Part shown: piece by piece, positions 7,182 to 14,555 of the stretch
How positions within the stretch are numbered: position 1 is the stretch's first letter
Layout of the letters: every line of letters begins with the position of its first letter
Assembly: GCA_034428635.1 (NCBI GenBank)
Contig: DAOUHR010000071.1
Location: 1-32,262, forward strand
DNA length: 32,262 bases
Reading direction: 5' to 3'
DNA from: Bin22 sp034428635
GTDB lineage: Bacteria > Chloroflexota > Dehalococcoidia > Lucifugimonadales > UBA3495
Made by a program: the position numbers and the translations under genes
The notes under the pieces: generated by a model
The model's database searches: none
Told to the model about the DNA's origin: nothing
The model's input: only the letters and a program-made list of their open reading frames with translations

Positions 7182-8096
7182 ATGGAAGAACTTACCGGCA
7201 AGTGGCTCATCGAAACGGTTTATCCCGATCTGGCCGTAATGTTGAGGGTTCAGCAGGTCCTCTTCTCCGGAAGGACAGAATATCAGCACGTAGAGATAGT
7301 GGAGTCTGACCTTTACGGCCGCAGCCTGGTCCTGGATGGCAAGACTCAATCCACGGAGCGGGACGAGCACATCTATCACCAGGGCCTGGTACACCCGGCA
7401 ATGGTATTCCACCCCAATCCGGTCTCCGTATTCATTGGCGGGGGCGGTGAGGGCGGCACCCTGCGAGAGGCTCTTACCCACAAATCGGTGGAACGGGCGG
7501 TCATGATTGACCTGGACCAACAGGTTGTGGAGTTGTGCCGCCAGTATCTTCCGCACCATCACCAGGGCGGTTTCGACGATCCCCGGGTACAATTGTTGCA
7601 CCGGGACGCCAGGGCCTACCTGGCCGAAACTGACGAGACCTTTGACGTGATGATTATGGACCTGGTTGACCCCATGGAAGGGGGCCCGGCCTATTTGCTC
7701 TATACCCGCCAGTATTACGAGATTGCAAAGGCCAGGCTCAATCCCGGGGGTATCCTGGTCACCCAATCGGGCCCGGCAGGGCTGTTGAGTCACCAGGAGT
7801 GCTTCACGACCATCAACCGCACCCTTTCGGCCACCTTCGCGCACTGCGTACCGTGCCAGATACACGTGCCCGCTTTCCAGACCCTGTGGGGTTTCAACAT
7901 TGCCTCCGATTCGCCGCTGCCCAGCCTGGGGACCGAGGAAGTTGACCGGTTACTTGCGGCGCGGGTAGGGCAGGATCTGGAGTTCTACGACGGAGAAACC
8001 CACCAGAACATGTTCAACCTTCCCAAGTTTCTCCGCACCAGCATCGCAGAGGAAACCCGCATCAACCTGGACGAGTCCCCCGTGTTCATGGTTTAA
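7182..8096 (+). CDS. Aminopropyltransferase, probably thermospermine-synthase type
   Basis: Transfers an aminopropyl group from decarboxylated AdoMet to a polyamine acceptor. The 304 residues show the spermidine-synthase fold: an N-terminal beta domain with L-D-G-K-T-Q-S-T-E-R-D-E, the dcAdoMet loop G-G-G-G-E-G-G-T-L-R-E, and the acidic motif D-L-V-D-P. Several blocks are closer to the plant ACL5 / bacterial thermospermine synthase group than to E. coli SpeE: D-P-M-E-G-G-P-A-Y-L-L-Y-T after the acidic motif, V-T-Q-S-G-P-A-G-L-L-S-H, W-G-F-N-I-A-S-D-S-P, and a C-terminal tail ending S-P-V-F-M-V. Thermospermine as product is therefore an inference from remembered motifs; spermidine synthase remains possible. 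It starts with ATG 24 nt after speD, without a clear ribosome site nearby. Its end is convergent with the thioesterase gene (28 nt gap). Confidence 0.85.
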   Translation: MEELTGKWLIETVYPDLAVMLRVQQVLFSGRTEYQHVEIVESDLYGRSLVLDGKTQSTERDEHIYHQGLVHPAMVFHPNPVSVFIGGGGEGGTLREALTHKSVERAVMIDLDQQVVELCRQYLPHHHQGGFDDPRVQLLHRDARAYLAETDETFDVMIMDLVDPMEGGPAYLLYTRQYYEIAKARLNPGGILVTQSGPAGLLSHQECFTTINRTLSATFAHCVPCQIHVPAFQTLWGFNIASDSPLPSLGTEEVDRLLAARVGQDLEFYDGETHQNMFNLPKFLRTSIAEETRINLDESPVFMV

Positions 8097-8124
8097 GCCC
8101 GCTTCCCCATTATCTCCGCAAGAG

Positions 8125-8604
8125 CTACCTGGCAGCCTCCAGCAGGTCCGGAAAGTCGTCCAGGCTCAACTTTTCCCCGGTTGCCTCAAAATGGTCAACC
8201 AGCGCTCTGATGGCGTCCGGCACACTCCTGTTTGTCTCCGATTCAGGATAGAACCCCACGTACACGGCTTCGATATTTGTCAGCAGCCTGTCGGACCCGG
8301 CGGCGTAGATTTCGACCAGCAGCGTGATGCTGGTGTTGCCGATACGGGCGACCCGGGCGAAGAGTTCCAGCATCTCATCCACCCTGGCCGGAGCCTTGAA
8401 TTCCAGGTCCGCCTTGACCACCGCGCTATCGAAGTAGCCGTTCCGGGCTATGCGGTAGATCGAGAAGCCCAGGTTGCGGAAGTACTCCGCCTGGACAATT
8501 TCCAGGTAGCCCAGGTAGGCGCCGTTGAAGACGATGCCCTGGGCGTCGCATTCCATCCAGCGAACCCGGACGGGAGTGGAGAACTTGAAATCGGGCTTGG
8601 GCAT
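8125..8604 (-). CDS. Hotdog-fold acyl-CoA thioesterase (4HBT/YbgC family)
   Basis: A 159-residue single-domain protein with the 4-hydroxybenzoyl-CoA thioesterase signature near its N-terminus: R-V-R-W-M-E-C-D-A-Q-G-I-V-F-N, then Y-L-x-Y-L-E. The aspartate in C-D-A-Q-G is the expected catalytic residue, and the following long helix with F-R-x-L-G is typical. It should hydrolyse a cytosolic acyl-CoA or acyl-ACP thioester; the chain length or substrate cannot be told. Its ATG overlaps the trmD stop by one base (TGATG), so the two are almost surely translated from one mRNA. That neighbour does not hint at the substrate. Confidence 0.85.
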   Translation of the reverse strand: MPKPDFKFSTPVRVRWMECDAQGIVFNGAYLGYLEIVQAEYFRNLGFSIYRIARNGYFDSAVVKADLEFKAPARVDEMLELFARVARIGNTSITLLVEIYAAGSDRLLTNIEAVYVGFYPESETNRSVPDAIRALVDHFEATGEKLSLDDFPDLLEAAR

Positions 8605-9413
8605 CAGGACTGGGAGGATTCCTCGGGATTGAGGGCATCACCCCATGCTGCGGCAGTGGCTGAGGTGGATGAGTCGTGCCCCAGTTCGGCGAGGTAGGCC
8701 AGGTCGGCCTCGGTGAGATGGGCGGATGCCAGCAGGTCGGGACGTTGCTCCAGGGTGCGGCGAAGGGACTCCCGCCGGCGCCAGCGGTCGATCTCCCGGT
8801 GGTGGCCGGAACGGAGGATCTCCGGCACTGGGATGCCCCGAAATTCCGCCGGGCGGGTATAAAGGGAGTGCTGCAGGAGGCCCGAGGTTATGGAGTCTTC
8901 CAGCACGTTCTCAGCGGAACCCACTACGTCAGGAACAAACCTGGACACGGCGTCTATGACCACCATGGCCGCCAGTTCTCCGCCGGTCAGGATGTAATCG
9001 CCGATGCTTACGTCGTGGGTGGCAAGGTGGGTGCGGACGCGTTCGTCCACGCCGGCATAGTGGCCGCAGATTAGCGCCAGCGCCGGGGCTTGCGCCAGTT
9101 CCAGGACCAGTTGCTGGTCCAGCTTGTGGCCTTGGGGAGAGAGGAGGACTATGGGTATGGCCGGGCGCAGCTCTTCACCATACGGAGTAAGAGCGTCGTC
9201 CACGGCGTCGAAGATGGGTTCGGGCTTGAGAACCATGCCATGGCCGCCGCCAAACTGATAGTCGTCGGCAGTGCCGTGGGCGTCGTGGGTGTAGGAACGG
9301 ATGTCTGTGATTTGGACCGAGATAAGGCCGCGCTGAATGGCCCGTCCCAGCATACTGTGCCGGACCGGACCTTCGAAGGCTTCCGGGAACAGGGTCAAAA
9401 CGTGAAAGCGCAT
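8604..9413 (-). CDS. trmD: tRNA (guanine-N1-)-methyltransferase
   Basis: Methylates G37 of tRNAs reading CNN codons and so prevents +1 frameshifts. The SPOUT-fold landmarks are all present in 269 residues: the N-terminal F-H-V-L-T-L-F-P, F-G-G-G-H-G-M-V-L-K near 54-63, the trefoil-knot AdoMet loop S-I-G-D-Y-I-L-T-G-G-E-L near 136-147, and the C-terminal L-Y-T-R-P-x-x-F-R-G with S-G-H-H-x-x-I-x-x-W-R near 202-212. One conserved position differs: the usual G-R-Y-E-G-V/I-D-E-R block reads G-H-Y-A120-G-V-D-E-R, with alanine for glutamate. The last 25 residues are Ser/Ala-rich and look disordered. Unlike in many bacteria, it is not next to rimM or rplS here. Confidence 0.93.
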   Translation of the reverse strand: MRFHVLTLFPEAFEGPVRHSMLGRAIQRGLISVQITDIRSYTHDAHGTADDYQFGGGHGMVLKPEPIFDAVDDALTPYGEELRPAIPIVLLSPQGHKLDQQLVLELAQAPALALICGHYAGVDERVRTHLATHDVSIGDYILTGGELAAMVVIDAVSRFVPDVVGSAENVLEDSITSGLLQHSLYTRPAEFRGIPVPEILRSGHHREIDRWRRRESLRRTLEQRPDLLASAHLTEADLAYLAELGHDSSTSATAAAWGDALNPEESSQS

Positions 9414-9428
9414 TGCTTACCGGCAAGA

Positions 9429-9459
9429 GCGGGTCGGCAAATTCGCATAACCGACCCGC
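9429..9459 (-). terminator. Intergenic hairpin between amidohydrolase and trmD genes
   Basis: A perfect 9-bp inverted repeat, GCGGGTCGG (9429-9437) and CCGACCCGC (9451-9459), with a 13-nt loop. On the transcribed (minus) strand it follows the amidohydrolase stop and precedes trmD by about 15 nt. There is no U-run after it on that strand, so it may be an attenuator or mRNA end-protector, not a full terminator. Confidence 0.4.
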
Positions 9460-9470
9460 CCAGCTTCTTT

Positions 9471-9526
9471 CGGTGAGATGGTCTCGGTGAGATGGTCTAG
9501 GCCACGGGCTGGGCCACGGGCTGGGC
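9471..9526. repeat. Two adjacent short tandem duplications at the amidohydrolase 3' end
   Basis: CGGTGAGATGGTCT occurs twice without gap (9471-9484 and 9485-9498). It is immediately followed by a 12-bp unit GGCCACGGGCTG, also twice (9500-9511 and 9512-9523) plus three bases of a third. The second pair encodes the repeated Gln-Pro-Val-Ala at the protein's C-terminus, and the TAG stop (9497-9499) lies on the junction. Confidence 0.85.
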
Positions 9527-10759
9527 ATCATGCACCGGAAGCCGGTCTACCGCAGCCTGGCCTCCCTTCATCACCATCTTGATGTTCTCAGGGCGCCGGA
9601 TGACTTCGATATCCTTCAGGGGGTCGCCGTCCAGCACCAGCAGATCGGCGTACTTGCCTCTGGCGACGGTGCCGATGTCCTTGTCCAGGTCCAAGCATTC
9701 GGCGGCCCAACCGGTACAGGCCTGGATGGCCTGCATGTTGGACATGCCCTTTTCCACCATTATCTGTATTTCCCGGGCATTGTCCCCGTGGACATAGCCG
9801 CCGGCATCGGTGCCGCCCACCACTTTGACTCCCGCGGCCAGGGCCTGGTGCATGGTCTCCTTGTGAATGTCCATCAGGGCGCGGGAGCGGGCCTGCATGT
9901 GGGGCGCGCTTAGCGTGGCGTGGAACTCGTAAATCTCGAAGGTCGGGACCAGGAAGATACCCTTGTCGGCCATCATCTTCAGCAGGTCCGGGTCTTCGGC
10001 CAGGTAGCAGCCATGCTCCACTGAATGGGCGCCGGCCTCGACACACATTCGAAGGCCGGGGCCGCCCACGGCGTGGCACATGGTGCGTCGTCCCAGGGCC
10101 CTGGATTCTTCGATTAATGCCTTGACCTCGGTGGGGCCGAAGGCAATGTCCAGGGGCCCGTGGCCGGGGCGGGAGCTGGCCCCGCCGGTAGTGGCAAACT
10201 TGATCACGTCGGCGCCCACGCGGCACATTTCCCGTACCTTGGCCCGAACCGGGTCGTCACCGTCGGCCACTCCTGAGGGGATCATGGGATCGTCATGGGG
10301 GTAGCACTGCCCGGAGGCGGTTACCTTGTCGGCCAGCCCGCCGGTGGGAGAGATGATGGCTATGGATAGCACCAGGCGGGGGCCCGGGTAAAGGCCCTGC
10401 TCCACCGCCTGCTTGAACCCGGCGTCCAGCCCGCCCCCGTCCCGAACACAGGTGTACCCCGCCTCCAGGGTCTGCTCCAGCACCTTGGCCGTGCGCAGGT
10501 GCTGGAGGGACAGGGGGGCGTCGAAGCCCATGCGGCTGGCCAGGCCGTAATCCTTGGAGGCCAAGTGGTCATGGCAGTCAATCATCCCGGGCATCAGGGT
10601 CATGCCGCTGACGTCGATGACTTCGGTGCGCTGGGGCAGGTCTACCGCCTGCCGGGGCCCGGTCTGGACTATCCGTTCGCCGTCGATGAGGACCGTCGCG
10701 TCATAGACCACCGGTCCGCCCGTGCCGTCTATCAGGTTGGCTCCCACCAGGGCTTTCAT
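9497..10759 (-). CDS. Metal-dependent amidohydrolase (imidazolonepropionase/prolidase-like)
   Basis: A 420-residue member of the amidohydrolase superfamily. The N-terminal strand-rich part ends in M-P-G-M-I-D-C-H63-D-H65, the first metal motif. K187 in V-I-K-F-A-T-T-G-G is the likely carboxylated lysine, followed by H229 (M-C-H-A), H249 (V-E-H-G) and D318 (G-G-T-D-A-G-G). A C-terminal I-G-T-V-A-R-G-K-Y-A-D-L-L-V-L-D-G-D-P closes the composite beta domain. This set matches the cytosolic group that includes Xaa-Pro dipeptidase-like and imidazolonepropionase-like hydrolases; substrate unknown. The ATG at 10759 was chosen because GGGAGGT lies 6 nt upstream; a TTG at 10807 in the same frame lacks this. 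The C-terminus ends in a tandem Q-P-V-A repeat from a DNA duplication. Transcription probably starts from the promoter at 10839-10867. Confidence 0.85.
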   Translation of the reverse strand: MKALVGANLIDGTGGPVVYDATVLIDGERIVQTGPRQAVDLPQRTEVIDVSGMTLMPGMIDCHDHLASKDYGLASRMGFDAPLSLQHLRTAKVLEQTLEAGYTCVRDGGGLDAGFKQAVEQGLYPGPRLVLSIAIISPTGGLADKVTASGQCYPHDDPMIPSGVADGDDPVRAKVREMCRVGADVIKFATTGGASSRPGHGPLDIAFGPTEVKALIEESRALGRRTMCHAVGGPGLRMCVEAGAHSVEHGCYLAEDPDLLKMMADKGIFLVPTFEIYEFHATLSAPHMQARSRALMDIHKETMHQALAAGVKVVGGTDAGGYVHGDNAREIQIMVEKGMSNMQAIQACTGWAAECLDLDKDIGTVARGKYADLLVLDGDPLKDIEVIRRPENIKMVMKGGQAAVDRLPVHDAQPVAQPVA

Positions 10760-10791
10760 TAGCGTACCTCCCACAGCGGTTCGGGGCAGCG

Positions 10792-10843
10792 GCCCCGCAA
10801 TTTCCAATTAACTTGCGGTTGCCCCGCAATTTGCAGTTAAGTT
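10792..10843. repeat. Imperfect 23-bp direct repeat in the amidohydrolase leader
   Basis: Two copies, 10792-10814 and 10821-10843, begin with GCCCCGCAATTT and match at 20 of 23 positions, 29 bp apart. Their ends TTAACTT (10808-10814) and AAGTTAA (10839-10845) also form an inverted repeat. One copy overlaps the -10 box of the minus-strand promoter, so they could be operators. Confidence 0.7.
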
Positions 10844-10867
10844 AATGATGCGCGCCGGCCTTGTCAA
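10839..10867 (-). promoter_or_regulatory. Candidate promoter of the amidohydrolase gene
   Basis: On the minus strand, a perfect TTGACA (10867-10862) is followed by 17 nt and TAACTT (10844-10839), a weak -10. A weak -10 under a perfect -35, overlapped by a repeat copy, fits a regulated promoter. Confidence 0.45.
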
Positions 10868-11084
10868 GGTAATGACGCCAGCGGTGCTGTCCACGAATCG
10901 GCAAAGATGGTGACGAGTGTTTGTCTCTTTCGGCGATTAACATATCAATTCGGCGGCACAAAAATTGCTGGAAAGTGTACATAATCCGAATGGTTCTTTC
11001 TGGCCTGATTGTCGTAACCTCTTAGCAAAGACAGGTCCGTTGGAGCTAATGCCCTGGTTATGACCTGACGGGAGGTGGTGTTGG

Positions 11085-12140
11085 ATGAAGCAGCAACAGG
11101 GTGTTCAGTTTCTTTTTTCCTTGCCGGCCATGACGGTCGTGGCCGTGACAGCGCTGGTACTGGTGATGGGGTGTTCCTTCATCCCCACCGGCGACAGCGG
11201 GATCGTGTTCGTTTCGGATACTGACGGCGACCGGGACATTTACGTGGTGGACGCAACGACCGGCGAGACTTCCCGGCTGACCAACAACGGGGGGCCGGAC
11301 GAGGAACCCCGGTGGTCGCCGGACGGCCAGCAAATTGCCTACGTTTCCCGGGAATCGGGAGACAAGGAAATAAATGTAATCAGCAGGGAAGGACAGGACT
11401 TTAAGCGGTTGACCAACAACCCCGGGCTGGATGCGTCGCCTCGCTGGCACCCGGAACAGCAGACACTGGCCTATGTTTCCGAGGCAGAAGAAGAGGGCGG
11501 CGAGGGCTCCGAAATCTATTCAATCTCCCTGGAGAACCGGGAGGTGGACCAGGTGACCTTCGACGAGCCCGCCGAGGAGTTGGGTGAGTGGTCGCCGGAC
11601 GGTGAATGGCTGATTTTCTACAACATGGAACCGGAAGAGGAACAGGGCCTGTGGCTTCGCAATCCGGCGGGGGTGAACCTGTTGCGGCTCACCCAAGGGC
11701 AGGACTCGCAACCTGCCTGGTCGCCGGACGGGAAGTACATTGCCTTCGTGCGCCAGCAGGAGGATGCGCAGGTAATCTACCTTGGCCAGCCAGCCAATGG
11801 AGGTTCATGGGACGACGGGGTGGAGGAGACCCGCCTCACCCAGGGGGGCTTCGACGATTACGCACCGACGTGGCACCCCAACAGCAAGACCCTGGCCTTC
11901 GTTTCGACTAGGAACGGCAACCCGGAAATTTACACGATGCAGGCTGACGGCGCCGAACAGAAGCGATTGACCAGCAACAATGCAGATGACGTGTCGCCGG
12001 TGTGGTCGCCGGACGGAAAGCAACTGGCCTTCGTAACCCATCTCTACGGCTCAGCCGACATCCTGGTGATGAATGCGGACGGCTCAGAGCAGCGCCGCCT
12101 GACCAAGAATGGCGGCGACGACATAATGCCCGACTGGTAG
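11085..12140 (+). CDS. TolB-like PD40 beta-propeller lipoprotein
   Basis: A 351-residue exported protein. An N-terminal hydrophobic segment at about 11-29 ends in V-M-G-C30, a lipobox-like site, so it is probably lipid-anchored on the outer face of the membrane. The rest is built from about six PD40/WD40-like blades, each with a W-S-P-D-G or W-H-P core and an 'R-L-T-N-N' turn, as in the TolB C-terminal propeller. The TolB N-terminal domain is missing and no Tol-Pal genes are nearby. Such proteins usually bind other proteins or glycans; no enzymatic residue is evident. It starts with ATG after GGGAGG with 9-nt spacing. The stop codon is formed at the edge of the first hairpin repeat at 12137. 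Confidence 0.8.
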   Translation: MKQQQGVQFLFSLPAMTVVAVTALVLVMGCSFIPTGDSGIVFVSDTDGDRDIYVVDATTGETSRLTNNGGPDEEPRWSPDGQQIAYVSRESGDKEINVISREGQDFKRLTNNPGLDASPRWHPEQQTLAYVSEAEEEGGEGSEIYSISLENREVDQVTFDEPAEELGEWSPDGEWLIFYNMEPEEEQGLWLRNPAGVNLLRLTQGQDSQPAWSPDGKYIAFVRQQEDAQVIYLGQPANGGSWDDGVEETRLTQGGFDDYAPTWHPNSKTLAFVSTRNGNPEIYTMQADGAEQKRLTSNNADDVSPVWSPDGKQLAFVTHLYGSADILVMNADGSEQRRLTKNGGDDIMPDW

Positions 12141-12233
12141 GGGCAGACCTGTGTGTCTGCCCTTGTCAGAACCGTAGGGGCAGACCTGGGTGTCTGCCCT
12201 CTTCCGGCGTAGGGGTGATTCGCGAATCGCCCC
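12137..12233. repeat. Cluster of three short hairpin repeats (REP-like)
   Basis: Each unit starts GTAGGGG. Units 1 (12137-12163) and 2 (12174-12200) carry GGGCAGAC and GTCTGCCC arms with 6-nt loops and are nearly identical. Unit 3 (12209-12233) has a perfect inner palindrome GATTCGCGAATC with GGGG/CCCC flanks. Unit 1 overlaps the TolB-like stop codon. The cluster may terminate or stabilise that transcript, and similar units probably recur elsewhere in the genome. Confidence 0.8.
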
Positions 12234-12311
12234 GCCCTTGCAGCCCCTGACAAGGTTGTGGGTGGGTGTTAAACTTCGGCGAAAGCAACTCAGGTGTGTG
12301 GCAGCGGGTAT

Positions 12312-12908
12312 ATGGAATACGGGGAAATAGCCACAATAATGGGTCGGCTGTGGTCCCCCCTGGCGGCGGTTACCACCAACTGGGAAGGGAAGGCAAACGC
12401 CCAGATCGCCGTCGCCATCAGCGCCGCATCCATCGTGCCGGCCCACCCCAGGGTACTGGTGCAGATCTACAAGCGGAACTATAGCCACCAACTGATTCTT
12501 GATAGCCACGCCTTTGGCCTGAATTTTCTGAGTCGCGACCAGCTTCACTTCATCCGGGATTTCGGGCTGGTGTCGGGTATGGACCGGGAGAAACTGGCCG
12601 GGGTGGACTACGCCCTGGGTCAGACGGGTGTTCCCATCCTCGCCGGGTGCATGGGCTGCCTGGAGTGCCGGGTGATCAATGCGATGGACGGCGGGGATAT
12701 GACCTGCTTCCTCGCCGACGTGGTGGCCGGGTATGCCAGCCCCGATGTTCCGCCGGTAACCTGGCGGGAGGCGCGCGCCCTGATTCCCGATGAATGGAAT
12801 GACGCCTGGAATGAGAAGATCAGGGACGAGATTGAAGTTTCGCTGGGACGAATGTCGGACATAGACTATTCGCCATGGGAGCCTTCAGTCGTCAAACCTG
12901 AGGCGTAA
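12312..12908 (+). CDS. Flavin reductase-like (FMN-binding split barrel) protein
   Basis: A 198-residue protein resembling flavin reductase / RutF-like proteins: W-S-P-L-A-A-V-T-T near the start, then A-N-A-Q-I-A-V-A-I-S and P-R-V-L-V-Q-I-Y-K, which are the first strands of an FMN-binding barrel. A later G-C-M-G-C-L-E-C-R block has three clustered cysteines, which is unusual for this family. It would bind FMN in the cytoplasm and pass electrons from NAD(P)H or a partner; the reaction is not known. The ATG at 12312 was preferred over a GTG at 12294, though neither has a good ribosome site. It lies 10 nt before the CinA/nucleotidyltransferase fusion, suggesting co-transcription and a possible link to redox cofactors. 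Confidence 0.65.
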   Translation: MEYGEIATIMGRLWSPLAAVTTNWEGKANAQIAVAISAASIVPAHPRVLVQIYKRNYSHQLILDSHAFGLNFLSRDQLHFIRDFGLVSGMDREKLAGVDYALGQTGVPILAGCMGCLECRVINAMDGGDMTCFLADVVAGYASPDVPPVTWREARALIPDEWNDAWNEKIRDEIEVSLGRMSDIDYSPWEPSVVKPEA

Positions 12909-12918
12909 GGGGACTGAC

Positions 12919-14067
12919 ATGGACCAGGATATACAAGAGGTTATAGTCAAGCTGCACGGGACCTCGCACAAGTCGGTGCTGGCGGTGGCCGGCGCCGGCA
13001 GCGGGGCCATGTCCTGGCTGCTGGCCGTTTCCGGGGCGTCGCGCACGCTGCTGGAAACCCTGGTCCCCTACGGCCGGCTGTCCATGATTGACCTGGTGGG
13101 AGAGGAACCGTCTCAGTACGTTTCGCCCCGGAACGCGCGCGATATGGCTCGGGCATGCTACCGCCGGGGCCTGAATTTGGTGGAGGACGACTCCCCGGTA
13201 GTGGGCGTGGCATGTACCGCCACCATCGCCACCGACTATACCAAGCGGGGAGACCACCGGGCCTGCATCGCCACCTGGGACGAGTCCGGGGTTACGTCTT
13301 ACAACCTGAAACTGGACAAGGGCAAGCGGGACCGTATTGGTGAAGAAGAGGTGGTCAGCCGCCTGTTGATCCAGGCCATGGCCCGGGCCTTCGGGGTCGA
13401 AGCAGACATAGACATTGGATTTACGCCAATGGAACGGCCGGAGATAGAAACTGGGGAGCACGCCAGTCCCATCCGACGGCTGTTGTCAGGCGAAGTCGAA
13501 CTGGCAATGGCGGATGAACTGGGCGCCATATCTGTGTGGGAAGGGGACGCGCCCCAGCCCATGGTGGTCCTGCCCGGTTCGTTCAATCCGCTGCATGACG
13601 GTCACCGGCAAATGGCTGCGGTGTCCAGGGAGATGACGGGCCTGGAATCGGTATTTGAACTGGCCGTGCTTAACGTGGACAAGCCGCCCCTTGAGGAGTC
13701 GGAAATATTAGGGAGACTTGACGGGCTGAAGGGCAAGGGTGCGGTGGCGCTGACCCGGAGGCCCACATTCCAGAGAAAGTCCGAAGTTTTCCCGGGCAGT
13801 GTGTTTGTGATTGGTTGGGATACGATGGTGCGGGTGATCGACCCCAGGTACTATGGGGATTCAGAGACGGCGATGCTGACGGCCCTGGCGGAGATTTGGG
13901 CGCGGGGCTGCCGCGTCCTGGTGGCGGGCAGGCAGGTGGATGGAACCTTCCGCACACTGGACGAGGTCGCCATACCCGATGGATTTCAGCCCTTGTTCCA
14001 GGCGATACCGGAGGAGCGGTTCCGCGCGGACGTTTCGTCTACGGAGTTGCGGGCGCTGGATTCATAG
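12919..14067 (+). CDS. Fusion of CinA-C-like amidase domain and NMNAT-like nucleotidyltransferase
   Basis: The 382 residues have two parts. Residues about 1-175 resemble the CinA C-terminal (nicotinamide-nucleotide amidase) fold: A-V-A-G-A-G-S-G-A near 22-30 and a G-V-A-C-T-A-T-I-A-T-D-Y block near 96-107. Residues about 213-380 are a cytidylyltransferase-like domain with the G-S-F-N-P-L-H-D-G-H signature (HxGH at 226-229) and a terminal V-S-S-T-E-L-R, the counterpart of the ISSTxxR motif. Together these would suit recycling of nicotinamide mononucleotide: deamidation, then adenylylation to NAD-type products. That pathway assignment is an inference, and the second domain could act on another nucleotide. 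It starts with ATG after AAGGGGA. The nuo promoter follows directly downstream. Confidence 0.75.
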   Translation: MDQDIQEVIVKLHGTSHKSVLAVAGAGSGAMSWLLAVSGASRTLLETLVPYGRLSMIDLVGEEPSQYVSPRNARDMARACYRRGLNLVEDDSPVVGVACTATIATDYTKRGDHRACIATWDESGVTSYNLKLDKGKRDRIGEEEVVSRLLIQAMARAFGVEADIDIGFTPMERPEIETGEHASPIRRLLSGEVELAMADELGAISVWEGDAPQPMVVLPGSFNPLHDGHRQMAAVSREMTGLESVFELAVLNVDKPPLEESEILGRLDGLKGKGAVALTRRPTFQRKSEVFPGSVFVIGWDTMVRVIDPRYYGDSETAMLTALAEIWARGCRVLVAGRQVDGTFRTLDEVAIPDGFQPLFQAIPEERFRADVSSTELRALDS

Positions 14068-14089
14068 ATCCTGAATGGCTGCCCCCAAA

Positions 14090-14118
14090 TTGACACCCCA
14101 GATACCCGGTGCTATCAT
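14090..14118 (+). promoter_or_regulatory. Strong sigma70-type promoter of the nuo operon
   Basis: TTGACA (14090-14095), a 17-nt spacer and TATCAT (14113-14118), a near-consensus match. It lies 44 nt before the nuoA GTG, giving a leader of about 38 nt that holds an AGGCGG ribosome site. Confidence 0.75.
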
Positions 14119-14162
14119 TTCTGCGCCTTCAAATATAGGTGTAATCCTCAGGCGGTAAGCTA

Positions 14163-14555
14163 GTGCCTTTCGACCCAAATATTTATGCCGGCAACTGGAC
14201 GATGGTGGCCCTGGCCTCCATTGTAGGCTTCGCAGCAATTGGCGGCATGTTCCTGGCAAGCCGTATCCTTTCCTCGCGCCGCCCTTCGGCCACCAAGCTG
14301 AGCACCTACGAGTGCGGGATCGAACCCGCCCGGTTCAGTTGGTCGAACATCAACCTCCGGTTTTACATCTTCGCCATCCTGTTCCTGATTTTTGACGTGG
14401 AAGCAGTGTTCCTGTTCCCGTGGGCAGTGGTCTTCCTGGATCAACGGGACCTGGGCAACTCCATACCTTTCTATGCCATGGTGCTGTTCCTGGGTGTGCT
14501 GTTCTTCGCCATTATCTACGCCTGGAGAAAAGGGGTCCTTGAATGGCAGAAATAA
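14163..14555 (+). CDS. nuoA: NADH-quinone oxidoreductase subunit A
   Basis: A 130-residue membrane subunit at the junction of the quinone and membrane arms of complex I. Three transmembrane helices are visible (about 13-33, 66-88 and 100-121). The conserved loop motif S-T-Y-E-C-G-I-E-P and the second-helix motif I-F-D-V-E-A-V-F-L-F-P are both intact. The start is a GTG at 14163, preceded by AGGCGG; no better in-frame start exists. It is the first gene of the operon behind the promoter at 14090-14118, and its end overlaps nuoB by 13 nt. Confidence 0.95.
   Translation: MPFDPNIYAGNWTMVALASIVGFAAIGGMFLASRILSSRRPSATKLSTYECGIEPARFSWSNINLRFYIFAILFLIFDVEAVFLFPWAVVFLDQRDLGNSIPFYAMVLFLGVLFFAIIYAWRKGVLEWQK

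Noticed and set aside
10921..10985. Promoter for the TolB-like gene
   Set aside because: TTGTCT with TATCAA, and a CATAAT box, were considered, but spacing or match quality is poor and no pair stands out.
12137..12233. CRISPR array
   Set aside because: Only three short units, each self-palindromic and not all alike, with unequal gaps too short for spacers. They are hairpin repeats.
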